Origin: an uncultured Paraprevotella sp.
GTDB lineage: Bacteria; Bacteroidota; Bacteroidia; Bacteroidales; Bacteroidaceae
Direction: 5' to 3'
NCBI GenBank assembly: GCA_944321975.1
Contig: CALUNJ010000015.1
Location: 1-37,366 of the forward strand
DNA length: 37,366 nt
This document shows positions 1 through 7,823 of this stretch, one piece after another; positions within the stretch are counted from its first letter, which is position 1; each line of letters begins with the position of its first letter. A program made the translations under genes and the position numbers. The notes beneath the pieces are model-generated. The model had not been told where the DNA came from. It made no database searches and worked only from the letters and a program-made list of their open reading frames with translations.

Positions 1-57
1 ATACACCAAAGATGTGCACCCCGCCAACAAAAACAAAGATAGAATTTTCTTTTTCAT
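1..57 (-). CDS. Lipoprotein, N-terminal end only (cut by window edge)
   Basis: Nineteen codons are visible, reading MKKKILSLFLLAGCTSLVY before the window ends. This is a lipoprotein signal peptide: a Lys-rich start, a short hydrophobic stretch and the lipobox LAGC, with lipidation expected at Cys14. An in-frame ATG three codons upstream (64-66) is a possible alternative start. A good Bacteroidetes -7 box lies about 35 bases upstream. The mature protein lies outside the window, so no function can be assigned. Confidence 0.7.
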   Translation of the reverse strand, partial: MKKKILSLFLLAGCTSLVY

Positions 58-81
58 GATATCCATTAGGTTAATCTGTGT

Positions 82-101
82 CTTACCTTCGCAAAGGTAA
101 G
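82..101 (-). promoter_or_regulatory. Promoter -7 box inside a perfect hairpin, for the left-edge lipoprotein
   Basis: On the minus strand TACCTTTG (92-99) matches the Bacteroidetes -7 consensus TAnnTTTG. It is embedded in a perfect 8-base inverted repeat, CTTACCTT (82-89) and AAGGTAAG (94-101), with a 4-base loop. No convincing -33 TTTG is seen at the expected distance. The symmetry could be an operator or part of the wider pattern of symmetrical -7 regions in this window. Confidence 0.5.
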
Positions 102-457
102 AAAAAAACGTTTCAACCCCAACCGCTCCCATATTTTTCAGGAAAAATACGCTCCAAAATCATGCGCCCCTCATCTGCAATCCGCCTGAAACTGTATTCG
201 CCCAATCCGCCCCATGTCATCCGGAACCCACTCTCCGGCAGCCCGCAACAGAAACGTCCCCATTCACTCCTCCCCGCGTCTTAACCGGTCATTTTTCAGC
301 CAAAACGTCAATTTTTCTACATTTCCATCCCACAGACGCCCCACTACGCGCGGCCTCAGCCAGAGACTTCCCGGACGAACCGCCAAGCCCTGCCGCAAGG
401 GAACCATATCAAACTAAGGATCAACCGAATACAAAAAACTCATAGAATTGAAAATTC
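102..457. other. Intergenic stretch with no gene found
   Basis: About 350 bases between the left-edge lipoprotein promoter and the 22-base-period repeat element. The short open frames here look random: they have no ribosome-binding site and no recognisable domain. I see no RNA gene. Confidence 0.6.
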
Positions 458-531
458 CTCAAGAGAAAAAAATTATTCTCGCTTGAGAAAAGAATGTGAA
501 TCGCTTGAGAAAAAATTCCGGCACTCTTGAG
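458..531 (-). repeat. Dispersed 22-base-period element, copy A (three units plus end motif)
   Basis: Read on the minus strand, the element has motif starts at 531 (CTCAAGAGT), 509 (CTCAAGCGA), 487 (CTCAAGCGA) and 465 (CTCTTGAGG), each exactly 22 bases apart. The spacers are T-rich; the one between 509 and 487 reads TTCACATTCTTTT, as in copy B. Total length is 74 bases, the same as copy B at 14080-14153; a two-unit copy C lies at 37105-37156. In this copy both ends carry the CTCAAGAG/CTCTTGAG octamer, so the outer ends form an inverted repeat. It lies downstream of the hisB terminator. I do not recognise the family. Confidence 0.85.
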
Positions 532-689
532 AATCTGTCCGCCGACAGGCTGGAAAGGCAAACAGACCTCCCGCCCGAAGCACATCCAGGACATGGACGA
601 ACGTTATTTTGTCCGATAAATTTACTTCTGTAACATCGGGCACGGCATACTCCGCACCTATCCCTCCGCTTCCCCTCAAACCGGCCCCC

Positions 690-736
690 AAAAAGGTTCT
701 TCCGCAAGGCACTGTCCCAGCCCTGCGGAAGAACCT
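690..736 (-). terminator. Rho-independent terminator of the his operon
   Basis: A perfect 13-base inverted repeat, AGGTTCTTCCGCA (694-706) and TGCGGAAGAACCT (724-736), has a 17-base loop. On the minus strand it is followed by five T residues (690-694). It begins 28 bases after the hisB stop codon, where the end of the his transcript is expected. Confidence 0.85.
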
Positions 737-763
737 GAAAGCAGTCCGGCCTCCACGACCGGC

Positions 764-1867
764 TCACAACACGCCCTTGCTCGAAGGCAGCTCAAAATGG
801 TGCACGTCGCGCCGCACGGCCATCCGCAGGCTGCGCGCCAAGGCTTTGAAGATGCCTTCGATCTTGTGGTGCTCGTTCGTGCCCTCCGCCTGAATGTTGA
901 GATTCATCCTGGCCGCATCGCTCAGGCTCTTAAAGAAATGCGGGAACATCTCGGTGGGCATCTCCCCGATCTTTTCCCGGCGGAACTCGGCATCCCACAC
1001 GAGCCACGGCCGTCCGCCGAAATCCAGCGCCACGCGGCACAGGCTATCATCCATGGGCAGGCAATAGCCATAGCGCTCGATGCCGCGCTTGTCGCCCAAG
1101 GCGCGCGCCAGGCATTCCCCCAAGGCCAACGCCGTGTCTTCAATCGTGTGGTGCTCGTCCACTTCCAGGTCGCCAGCCGTGCGGATGTACAGGTCCATGC
1201 CGCCATGCTTGCCGATCTGTTCCAACATGTGGTCGAAGAATCCCAAGCCGGTGCGGATGTCACAACGCCCGCTTCCGTCGAGATCAAGGCGAACCTCGAT
1301 GTCGGTCTCTTTCGTGGTGCGGCGCACCGTGGCCCGCCGTTCTCCGGCAAACACGATTTCGGCAATGCGGTCCCAATCCTCCACATAGCGGATGCGCTCG
1401 TCCACGGAAGAACTCTCGTCGCGCGGCTTCAGGACCAGCGCCCGGCAGCCCATGTTCAACGCCAGCTGCGCGTCGGTCTCGCGGTCGCCGATGACCCAGC
1501 AGGCATCCATGTCGTAGTCGCCAGACAGATAACGGCCCAGCATGCCCGTCCCCGGCTTGCGGGTGGGCAGCCCCTCCGAGGGGAAACTGCGGTCGATGAG
1601 CACGTCGTCGAACGTCACGCCCTCGCCGGCCAGGGTCTTCATCACGAAATTGTGCACCGGCCAGAAAGTGTCTTCCGGGAAAGCCGGCGTGCCCAGCCCG
1701 TCCTGATTCGACACCATGACAAACTCATAGTCCGTGTGGCTCCGCACGAAGCCCAAGGCCCGCATCACCCCCGGCACGAACTCCAACTTCCCGAAGTCGT
1801 CAATCTGCTCGTCGGCCGGCTCCTTGATGAGCGTGCCGTCGCGGTCGATAAACAAAGCGCGTTTCAT
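764..1867 (-). CDS. hisB: HisB, histidinol-phosphatase / imidazoleglycerol-phosphate dehydratase
   Basis: This bifunctional enzyme (367 aa) carries out two steps of histidine synthesis: dehydration of imidazoleglycerol phosphate and dephosphorylation of histidinol phosphate. Residues 1-165 form a HAD phosphatase domain with the DRDGT motif (nucleophile Asp8, Asp10), RKP at 103-105 and GDRETD at 127-132. Residues from about 178 are the IGP dehydratase, with [12 protein letters not shown] (210-221), EHHTIED (238-244) and EHHKIE (332-337), the metal-binding His clusters. Unlike the E. coli enzyme, the HAD domain lacks the Cys-x-His...Cys-x-Cys zinc loop; that region here reads [12 protein letters not shown]. 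The start codon overlaps the hisC stop as ATGA, implying translational coupling. It is the last gene of hisGDCB and is followed by a terminator. Confidence 0.96.
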   Translation of the reverse strand: MKRALFIDRDGTLIKEPADEQIDDFGKLEFVPGVMRALGFVRSHTDYEFVMVSNQDGLGTPAFPEDTFWPVHNFVMKTLAGEGVTFDDVLIDRSFPSEGLPTRKPGTGMLGRYLSGDYDMDACWVIGDRETDAQLALNMGCRALVLKPRDESSSVDERIRYVEDWDRIAEIVFAGERRATVRRTTKETDIEVRLDLDGSGRCDIRTGLGFFDHMLEQIGKHGGMDLYIRTAGDLEVDEHHTIEDTALALGECLARALGDKRGIERYGYCLPMDDSLCRVALDFGGRPWLVWDAEFRREKIGEMPTEMFPHFFKSLSDAARMNLNIQAEGTNEHHKIEGIFKALARSLRMAVRRDVHHFELPSSKGVL

Positions 1868-2925
1868 CGGCTGCCCCCCTCTGCCTTATAAGCCCGCAGG
1901 GCGCCCAGCAGGCAGTTGTTCTCCTGCGGCGTGCCGATGGTGACCCGGAGACAGTCGCCACACAGCTCGACACGCGAACGGTTGCGCACGATGATGCCGT
2001 TGCGCACCAGATAGGCGTAGACCGCATCCGCCCCCTTCACCCTCGCCAAGAAGAAATTGGCATCCGAGGGGAAGACTTTCCCGCACACGTCCAATTCCGC
2101 AAAAGCCGCCATCACCTGGTCCCGCTCACGGAGCAACACCTTCACCCACTTTTCCACGTCGAACCGCTTGGAAAGCATCTCGGCCGCCTGCTGCTGGGTC
2201 AGCTGGTTCACATTATAAGGATACTTCACCTTGTTGAACAGGCCGATCAGGTCTTCCTGCGCAAAAGCCATGCCCAGGCGGATGCCCGCACTGCCCCACG
2301 CCTTGGAAAAAGTGTTGAGCACGACGAGGTTGGGATAGCGGTCGAGCTCCGTGCGGAAAGGTTTCTGGGCGGAAAAGTCGGCATAGGCCTCGTCGACCAC
2401 CACCACCCCCGGAAAGTTCTCGATTACCTTCTCCATCTCCCCGCGGTCCAGGTCGTTGCCGGAAGGGTTGTTGGGCGAGCACATGAAGATCAGCTTGGTC
2501 CGCCCGTCTGCCGCCGCCAGCAGCTTGCCGGCATCAAGCCGGAAATCCTCATCCAGCGACACAGGCCGGTAAGCGACATTGTTGATGTCCGCACAGACCT
2601 TATACATCCCGTAGGTAGGGGCTATGGCCACCACATTGTCTTCCTTCGGCTCACAGAAAATGCGGAAAACCAAGTCGATGGCCTCATCGCTCCCGTTGCC
2701 CAGGAATATCTGTCCGGGGCGCACGCCCTTCAGCGGCGCCAGAGCCTTCTTCAAGTCCTCCTGCAAGGGGTCGGGATAACGGTTGTAAGGCGCATTGTAA
2801 GGGTTCTCGTTGGCGTCCAGGAACACAGAGGCTTCCACGCCGTGGTATTCATCGCGGGCCGAACTGTAAGGCTTCAAGGCCCAAATGTTGGGCCGCACCA
2901 ATTGTTGCAAAGGTTTCATGCTCAT
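1864..2925 (-). CDS. hisC: HisC, histidinol-phosphate aminotransferase
   Basis: A PLP-dependent fold-type I aminotransferase (353 aa, normal for the family) that transfers an amino group from glutamate to imidazole-acetol phosphate. Visible landmarks are SPNNPSGN (150-157), the cofactor-contacting Asp in [10 protein letters not shown] (Asp178), the Schiff-base lysine Lys208 in NTFSKAWG and the phosphate-binding Arg in GIRLG (Arg216). The start at 2925 overlaps the hisD stop as ATGA. Met3 is an alternative start, but the overlap favours the first ATG. The 3' end overlaps hisB in the same way, so hisD, hisC and hisB look translationally coupled. Confidence 0.96.
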   Translation of the reverse strand: MSMKPLQQLVRPNIWALKPYSSARDEYHGVEASVFLDANENPYNAPYNRYPDPLQEDLKKALAPLKGVRPGQIFLGNGSDEAIDLVFRIFCEPKEDNVVAIAPTYGMYKVCADINNVAYRPVSLDEDFRLDAGKLLAAADGRTKLIFMCSPNNPSGNDLDRGEMEKVIENFPGVVVVDEAYADFSAQKPFRTELDRYPNLVVLNTFSKAWGSAGIRLGMAFAQEDLIGLFNKVKYPYNVNQLTQQQAAEMLSKRFDVEKWVKVLLRERDQVMAAFAELDVCGKVFPSDANFFLARVKGADAVYAYLVRNGIIVRNRSRVELCGDCLRVTIGTPQENNCLLGALRAYKAEGGSR

Positions 2926-4217
2926 TCTGTTTCATTTTTAAGAGTTTCCATTCTCAGTCTCATGGCATTCCGGTGTGCGTCGAGATGCTCGCCCGCCGCC
3001 ATGCAAGCCACGGCCTCGCCGATGGCGCGCACGCCCTGCGGCGAAAGTTCCTGGAAAGTCACCTTGCGGCAATAGCTGTCCAGGTTCACGCCGTTATAGG
3101 CCTTGGCATAGCCGTTGGTGGGCAGCGTGTGATTGGTGCCGGAAGCATAGTCTCCCGCACTCTCCGGCGTGTAGGCCCCAAGGAAGACACTGCCCGCATT
3201 GACCACCTTTTCGGCCGCCTGCGCATAATCCGCCGTCTCGAGGATCAGGTGCTCCGGGGCATAGCGGTTGGTCAGGGACAAAGCCTCGTCCATGTCGCGC
3301 ACCAGGATCAGCTTGCTGCTTTCCAGTGCCTTTGCGGCAATCTCCTTGCGGGGAAGCGCGGCCAGCTGGCGGGCCACTTCCGCCTGCACCTTCTCCAGCA
3401 AGGCCTCGTCGGTCGTCACCAGCAACACCTGGCTGTCCACGCCGTGCTCGGCCTGCGACAAAAGGTCGGCAGCCACGAAGTCCGGCCGGGAGGTCGCGTC
3501 GGCCAGCACCTCCACCTCCGACGGCCCGGCAGGCATGTCGATGGCCACCTCATGGAGCGAGACCTGCTGTTTGGCCGCCATGACATACTGGTTGCCGGGG
3601 CCAAAGATCTTGTACACCTTGGGCACGCTCTCCGTGCCGTAGGCCATCGCCCCGATGGCCTGCACGCCACCGGCCTTGAAGATGCGGTCCACCCCCGCGA
3701 CACGCGCCGCACAAAGGATGGCCGGATGAACCTTCCCCCGGCGGTCGGGCGGCGTGCAAAGCACGATTTCACGGCAACCGGCAATCCTGGCCGGCGTGGC
3801 CAGCATCAGCACGGTGGAGAAAAGCGGCGCCGTGCCGCCGGGAATATAAAGCCCGACCTTCTCAATGGGCACCGACTTCTGCCAGCACGTCACGCCCGGG
3901 CAAACCGACACCTTGTGCGACTCGAAACGTTGCGCGGCGTGAAACGTCCGGATATTCTCGTGTGCCAACGCCAAGGCATCCTTCAGTTCGTCCGACACAA
4001 GCCGTTCCGCCTCGTCCATCTCCTCCCGCGTCACAGCCAGGCTTTCCAGATCCACCTTGTCAAACAGCTTCTCATACTCCTTCACGGCGCGGTCTCCCCC
4101 GGTCCTCACATCGTCCAAGACCTTGCGAACCGTTTCGCGCAAGGTCTCCACATTCATTACGGGACGTTTCAAAAGTTCGTCCCACTCTTCCTCTTTCGGA
4201 TATCTGATGACTTTCAT
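2922..4217 (-). CDS. hisD: HisD, histidinol dehydrogenase
   Basis: Oxidises L-histidinol to L-histidine in two NAD-dependent steps, the last reactions of the pathway. The protein is 431 aa from the chosen ATG at 4217. An upstream in-frame ATG at 4262 would add 15 residues and overlap hisG, but AGAAGGGAG lies just before the ATG at 4217 and family members begin near this point. Landmarks are YIPGGTAPL (124-132), FGPGNQYV (205-212), [12 protein letters not shown] (229-240), the conserved QAEHG with a metal-binding His (256-260), the catalytic Glu-His pair in YAPEHL (322-323), and [15 protein letters not shown] (353-367). A gap of 41 bases separates it from hisG. Confidence 0.96.
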   Translation of the reverse strand: MKVIRYPKEEEWDELLKRPVMNVETLRETVRKVLDDVRTGGDRAVKEYEKLFDKVDLESLAVTREEMDEAERLVSDELKDALALAHENIRTFHAAQRFESHKVSVCPGVTCWQKSVPIEKVGLYIPGGTAPLFSTVLMLATPARIAGCREIVLCTPPDRRGKVHPAILCAARVAGVDRIFKAGGVQAIGAMAYGTESVPKVYKIFGPGNQYVMAAKQQVSLHEVAIDMPAGPSEVEVLADATSRPDFVAADLLSQAEHGVDSQVLLVTTDEALLEKVQAEVARQLAALPRKEIAAKALESSKLILVRDMDEALSLTNRYAPEHLILETADYAQAAEKVVNAGSVFLGAYTPESAGDYASGTNHTLPTNGYAKAYNGVNLDSYCRKVTFQELSPQGVRAIGEAVACMAAGEHLDAHRNAMRLRMETLKNETE

Positions 4218-4258
4218 GATCTTGCTCCCTTCTCTGTTCAAAATCCTCTGTACAAAAA

Positions 4259-5110
4259 TCAAAGAATCATTTTTTCCACCGGCACGACAAGAATGCCCTG
4301 CGCACCCAGCTCCTTCAGTTTGGAAATGATTTCCCAGAAGCGCGCCTCGTCAATCACCGTGTGCACACTGCTCCACCCCTCCTGCGCCAAAGGCATCACC
4401 GTGGGACTCTTGGCACCGGGCAAGACAGCCACGATGTCCTTCACCCTTTCCGTAGGCACGTTCATCAGCACATACTTCTTGTCCTCCGCGCTCTTCACCG
4501 CCTCGATGCGGAACAGCAGTTCGTCGAGCACCGCCTTCTTCTCGGCGCTGATGCCGCGGTTGCCAATCAGCAAAGCCTCGCTTTTCATCACGACGGCCAC
4601 CTCCTGCAAGTTATTGCTCACCAGCGTGGAGCCGGAGCTCACGATGTCGAAGATGCCATCGGCCAAACCGATGCCCGGCGCGATCTCCACCGAACCGGTA
4701 ATGACGTGGATGTCGGCGTCCACCCCGTTGCTCTCCATGTATTTCTGCAAGATCCGGGGATAGGACGTGGCAATCTTCTTTCCGTTAAACCACTGAACCC
4801 CGGGATAGTCCACCGACTTGGGGATGGCCAACGAAAGGCGGCACTTGCTGAAGCCCAGACGGCGCACGACGACGGCATCTTCCTCGCGCTCCACGAACTC
4901 ATTTTCCCCCACAATGCCCAAATCCGCCACGCCACCGGCCACAGACTGCGGAATGTCGTCGTCGCGCAAATAGAGCACTTCGACCGGGAAATTGGAAGCC
5001 TGCACCAGCAAGGTGCGTTTGGATGAACTCACTTTGATGTCGGCCTCCGCCAGGAGGGCCATGGTGTCTTCATAAAGACGTCCTTTGGACTGCACTGCGA
5101 TTCTAAGCAT
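4259..5110 (-). CDS. hisG: HisG, ATP phosphoribosyltransferase (long form)
   Basis: Catalyses the first, committed step of histidine synthesis, joining PRPP to ATP. At 283 aa it is the long form: a periplasmic-binding-protein-like catalytic part (about 1-210) with the PRPP-binding segment DGIFDIVSSGSTL (151-163), then a C-terminal ACT-like domain (about 213-283) that in this family binds histidine for feedback inhibition. This form does not need a HisZ partner. It is the first structural gene of the operon and is preceded by a His-rich leader peptide and an attenuator hairpin, so control is likely both transcriptional and allosteric. AGGAAA upstream of the ATG is the likely ribosome-binding site. 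Confidence 0.96.
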   Translation of the reverse strand: MLRIAVQSKGRLYEDTMALLAEADIKVSSSKRTLLVQASNFPVEVLYLRDDDIPQSVAGGVADLGIVGENEFVEREEDAVVVRRLGFSKCRLSLAIPKSVDYPGVQWFNGKKIATSYPRILQKYMESNGVDADIHVITGSVEIAPGIGLADGIFDIVSSGSTLVSNNLQEVAVVMKSEALLIGNRGISAEKKAVLDELLFRIEAVKSAEDKKYVLMNVPTERVKDIVAVLPGAKSPTVMPLAQEGWSSVHTVIDEARFWEIISKLKELGAQGILVVPVEKMIL

Positions 5111-5151
5111 ATTCTTTTCCTATTTTAAATAATGATTAAACGCAAACCATC

Positions 5152-5183
5152 AAAAAAGGCTCGCCGAAATCCCGGCAAGCCTT
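5152..5183 (-). terminator. his attenuator hairpin
   Basis: On the minus strand AAGGCTTGCCG (5173-5183) pairs with CGGCGAGCCTT (5156-5166), 11 pairs including one U-G, followed by a run of six T (5152-5157). It lies between the His-rich leader peptide and hisG, the arrangement of a transcription attenuator. With enough charged His-tRNA the hairpin should form and stop transcription. A competing anti-terminator fold is expected, but I have not resolved it by eye. Confidence 0.8.
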
Positions 5184-5227
5184 CTCTTATTTCTTTTTCG
5201 TTGGACACACGCCCCACAGCCTACCGA

Positions 5228-5275
5228 TTAGCAACCGTTAGGATGATGATGATGACGTGCAACGATATTCTTCAT
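5228..5275 (-). CDS. hisL: his operon leader peptide (attenuation sensor)
   Basis: A 15-residue reading frame, MKNIVARHHHHPNGC, ends in TAA about 45 bases before the attenuator hairpin and 118 bases before hisG. Four consecutive His codons are the signature of a histidine leader peptide: the ribosome stalls there when His-tRNA is scarce and so prevents terminator formation. It begins about 19 bases after the -7 box, so the transcript has a very short 5' end and there is no obvious Shine-Dalgarno sequence, as is common in Bacteroidetes. The product itself probably has no function beyond sensing. Confidence 0.88.
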   Translation of the reverse strand: MKNIVARHHHHPNGC

Positions 5276-5293
5276 TCTTTTTCTGATTTGCGG

Positions 5294-5325
5294 CAAAGAT
5301 AAGCCTTTTTCTGTAAATGTGCAAT
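5294..5325 (-). promoter_or_regulatory. his operon promoter
   Basis: On the minus strand a -33 element ATTG (5322-5325) is followed after 20 bases by the -7 box TATCTTTG (5294-5301), fitting the Bacteroidetes housekeeping sigma consensus. The -7 box runs into TTTGC-C-GCAAA, a small inverted repeat at 5287-5297. Confidence 0.75.
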
Positions 5326-5429
5326 GAAATCCAAGAGAAAAACAAAAAAATCTTGGCAGAAGCCTTCCCTCCCCAAAGGAAAAGACATTCCTATTCCAAG
5401 CGAAGGAACTTCCGCCCCCCGGCCGCACG

Positions 5430-5747
5430 TCAAAGGGCTGCAGGTTCCCCGTATTCATAATCCACACAGGAACGGCTCTTCTTGCAGTCCTTCAGCAAAG
5501 CCGCCACCGCCACGTGGTCGGGATGCACGGAATAGGCCTTCACGTCGTCCAACGTGTCGAACTCACTATACAAGGCAATGTCGAACGCCTCCGCCGGATT
5601 GGCATTCAACCCCACTTCTATCTTGCGGATAAACGGGATTCGATCCGGCAAAGCCTCAATGCCGCGCTTGAAAGCATTCATCACTTCACTCTTCTTTCCG
5701 GCATCCATGGCCGGATCCAACTGGAACAATACGATATGCTTAACCAT
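5430..5747 (-). CDS. Dabb-domain (stress responsive alpha/beta barrel) protein
   Basis: A small cytoplasmic protein of 105 aa beginning MVKHIVLFQL. The opening MxKHIVLFxL, the KIEVGLN segment (42-48), DIALYSEFDT (56-65) and the later HPDH (75-78) match the Dabb family, dimeric ferredoxin-like barrels. Members have been linked to stress or to polyketide and olivetolic-acid cyclisation, but in gut Bacteroidales their substrate is unknown. The start at 5747 is chosen because it matches the family N-terminus and lies just downstream of a consensus promoter; the open frame extends further upstream without homology. It is a single gene, divergent from udk and separated from hisG by the his leader. 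The role is not predictable from its neighbours. Confidence 0.85.
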   Translation of the reverse strand: MVKHIVLFQLDPAMDAGKKSEVMNAFKRGIEALPDRIPFIRKIEVGLNANPAEAFDIALYSEFDTLDDVKAYSVHPDHVAVAALLKDCKKSRSCVDYEYGEPAAL

Positions 5748-5776
5748 GATTGCTATTTTTTTTAAGTTTCGTCCGA

Positions 5777-5807
5777 CAAATATAAGCAAATGTTCCCCAC
5801 CCGCAAA
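5777..5807 (-). promoter_or_regulatory. Promoter of the Dabb-domain gene
   Basis: A textbook Bacteroidetes promoter on the minus strand: TTTG (rc of 5804-5807), 19 bases, then TATATTTG (rc of 5777-5784). The ATG follows 29 bases after the -7 box. Confidence 0.8.
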
Positions 5808-5901
5808 ACCGGAAATGGGAAAAAGCGGCACGCTTCCCGCTCCCCAAAAGGGCAAACCGCAAAAACTGTTTTTCCCGGCATGAAAAGCCACGAAAAAAGC
5901 G

Positions 5902-5917
5902 TATCTTTGCAAAGATA
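5902..5917 (+). promoter_or_regulatory. udk promoter -7 box in a perfect 16-base palindrome
   Basis: TATCTTTG (5902-5909) is the -7 box for udk and is followed immediately by its reverse complement CAAAGATA (5910-5917). The palindrome therefore carries a -7 box on both strands. The udk ATG is 14 bases further on. No clear -33 TTTG is found at 19-21 bases upstream. Confidence 0.65.
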
Positions 5918-5931
5918 GAAACGAAACGCTT

Positions 5932-6570
5932 ATGTACATCATTGGCATCGCCGGAGGAACCGGCTCGGGGAAAACCACCGTGGCCCGCAAAATCATCGAA
6001 AGCCTCCCGCAAGGGGAAGTGGCACTGATTCCCCAAGATTCTTACTACATCGACGCGACGGAACTGAACATGGCCGAACGCCGGAAAATCAATTATGACC
6101 ATCCGGCGGCCTTCGACTGGGATCTGCTCATCCGGCAGATGCGCGCGTTGAAAGCGGGAGAAGCCATAGAACAACCCACTTATTCCTATTTGGAATGCAA
6201 CCGGCTGAAAGAAACCCTTCATGTGGAACCTCGCAAAGTAGTCCTTGTCGAGGGAATCATGGCCTTGTACCATAAAGAACTGCGCGAATTGATGGACTTG
6301 AAGATCTTCGTGGATGCCGACCCGGACGAACGGCTCATCCGAGTAATCGAAAGAGACATCAAGGAACGGGGAAGAACCATGCAAATGGTGATAGACCGTT
6401 ACCTGTCCGTGCTCAAACCCATGCACATCGAATTCATCGAACCGACCAAACGCTATGCCGACCTCATCATCCCGCAGGGAGGCCAAAACGAAAAGGCCGT
6501 CGACCTGATGCGCGCTTGCATCCTCCATCAGCTTCACCGCCCACACGGACATTTTACGGCCAATCCATGA
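5932..6570 (+). CDS. udk: Uridine kinase
   Basis: Phosphorylates uridine and cytidine to UMP and CMP in pyrimidine salvage, in the cytoplasm. It has 212 aa, typical of bacterial Udk. The P-loop GGTGSGKTT is at residues 8-16. The substrate-site segment YDHPAAFDWDLL and the lid-region arginines in RDIKERGR are also present, as expected in this NMP-kinase-like family. The TGA stop overlaps the ATG of the following transglycosylase gene, so the two are probably co-translated. That linkage to a cell-wall enzyme and a nuclease-helicase is an operon association without an obvious metabolic reason. Confidence 0.95.
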   Translation: MYIIGIAGGTGSGKTTVARKIIESLPQGEVALIPQDSYYIDATELNMAERRKINYDHPAAFDWDLLIRQMRALKAGEAIEQPTYSYLECNRLKETLHVEPRKVVLVEGIMALYHKELRELMDLKIFVDADPDERLIRVIERDIKERGRTMQMVIDRYLSVLKPMHIEFIEPTKRYADLIIPQGGQNEKAVDLMRACILHQLHRPHGHFTANP

Positions 6571-7823
6571 ACCTGAAAGGCTACCTTTCCTTATGCGCCT
6601 GCATCATGGCCTGCACCTTCTTTTCCTGTGACGAAAAGGAAGAAAAGCGCATCTCCCCCTTGGGCATCACCGCGCAACCGAAAGAAGAAAGCGCGGATTA
6701 CGACTTGCCCCAGATCCAAGAATCCGGCGAACTGATCGCCGTCACGCTCTCTGGCCCGGACACTTACTATGAATACAAAGGGCGGGGATGCGGACTGCAG
6801 TTTGAAATGGCCGAAAATTTCGCGAACTCCATCGGCACCCGCTTGCGCATGGAAACCGTGCGCGACACGGCCGAACTGTTGCGACGGATGGAGTCTGGAG
6901 AAGCAGACCTCGTGGCATTGGAAATGCCTCCGGCCAGTCTCCTCCCGGGAACCGGACTGCAATTCGCCGGGGCATGGGCCATGCCCTCCGACACAACGGC
7001 CAGAGGACGGAAACAATGGCTGGTGCGACAAAACGCCCCCCTGCTGGCCGAGGCTTTGGACAAATGGTACAAACCGGAAATGCGCAAGGCGCTTATCCGC
7101 CGTGACAGGTTGCGATTCGTGCCGGGAGGAGGAGTGAAACGGCGTGTCCGCGCCCCTATACAGAACCGGTCGAAAGGCATCATTTCGCCCTATGACACTG
7201 ATTTCATCCGCCACAGCCGGGGCATCGGATGGGATTGGCGGCTCATGGCTGCCCAATGCTATCAGGAGTCCGGATTCGACCCGCAAGCCGTGTCATGGGC
7301 CGGCGCACGCGGGCTGATGCAGATCATGCCCGAAACAGCCACGCACCTCGGACTGCCCGCCCACGAAATCCACGTGCCGGAGAAGAACATCGGGGCGGCG
7401 GCCCGCTACCTGAAAGAGCTGGAACGGAAATTCCGCGACGTGCCGGGAAGGCTCGAACGCATCCGGTTCGTTCTGGCGGCCTATAATGGCGGAAGCGGAC
7501 ACGTGCGCGATGCCATGGCTCTTGCCCAAAAGCACGGGAAAAACCCTCACACATGGAAAGACGTGGCACCATTCATCCTCGGGCTGGCACGCCCGCAATA
7601 TTATAATGACCCGGTCGTACAATACGGATTTCTGAGAGGAGAGGAAACCTATGGTTATGTGGAATCCATCCTTGAACGCTGGCAACGCTACCGTGCAGTC
7701 GGCCATGCCGGAACCGTCAGTTCACTGCCCGCGCCATCGCGACGCAACACGCGAAAAGGTTTCAAAAGCAGTGTGCTCAGCGCAGAAGAACTGGAAGCAA
7801 AATCCAAACAGGAAATAGAATGA
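6567..7823 (+). CDS. MltF-like membrane-bound lytic transglycosylase (lipoprotein)
   Basis: Predicted to cleave peptidoglycan glycan strands with formation of 1,6-anhydro-muramic acid ends. The 418-aa product has a lipoprotein signal with Cys21 in the lipobox TFFSC, followed at once by an acidic-rich stretch (DEKEE), which resembles the lipoprotein export signals described in Bacteroidetes. Residues about 55-140 resemble a shortened solute-binding (SBP-3) domain. The SLT domain from about 215 has the catalytic Glu234 in CYQESGFDP, GARGLMQIMP (246-255) and AAYNGG (304-309). Start: the frame is open further upstream, but this ATG gives the signal peptide and overlaps the udk stop as ATGA. The substrate-binding-like domain is much smaller than the roughly 230 aa of E. 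coli MltF, so regulation may differ. Confidence 0.9.
   Translation: MNLKGYLSLCACIMACTFFSCDEKEEKRISPLGITAQPKEESADYDLPQIQESGELIAVTLSGPDTYYEYKGRGCGLQFEMAENFANSIGTRLRMETVRDTAELLRRMESGEADLVALEMPPASLLPGTGLQFAGAWAMPSDTTARGRKQWLVRQNAPLLAEALDKWYKPEMRKALIRRDRLRFVPGGGVKRRVRAPIQNRSKGIISPYDTDFIRHSRGIGWDWRLMAAQCYQESGFDPQAVSWAGARGLMQIMPETATHLGLPAHEIHVPEKNIGAAARYLKELERKFRDVPGRLERIRFVLAAYNGGSGHVRDAMALAQKHGKNPHTWKDVAPFILGLARPQYYNDPVVQYGFLRGEETYGYVESILERWQRYRAVGHAGTVSSLPAPSRRNTRKGFKSSVLSAEELEAKSKQEIE

Noticed and set aside
458-531. A CRISPR array, suggested by the regular 22-base spacing
   Set aside because: The repeated part is only about 9 bases, the spacers are 13 bases and partly shared between copies, only two or three units occur, and no cas genes are near.
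459-767. Minus-strand frames of 79-102 codons running through repeat copy A and the hisB terminator
   Set aside because: The C-terminal peptide FSSDSHSF merely translates the repeat element and appears again in a frame over copy B. There is no ribosome-binding site and the frame crosses a strong terminator.
2973-4763. A 596-codon plus-strand open frame across hisD and hisG, with similar long antisense frames at 797-1891, 10974-12506 and 14327-15352
   Set aside because: All oppose recognised genes, translate to His/Arg/Gln-rich sequence without a family, and are shadows of codon bias.
5740-6552. A 270-codon minus-strand frame opposite udk
   Set aside because: It is antisense to a clear uridine kinase, has no homology, and runs through the divergent promoters.
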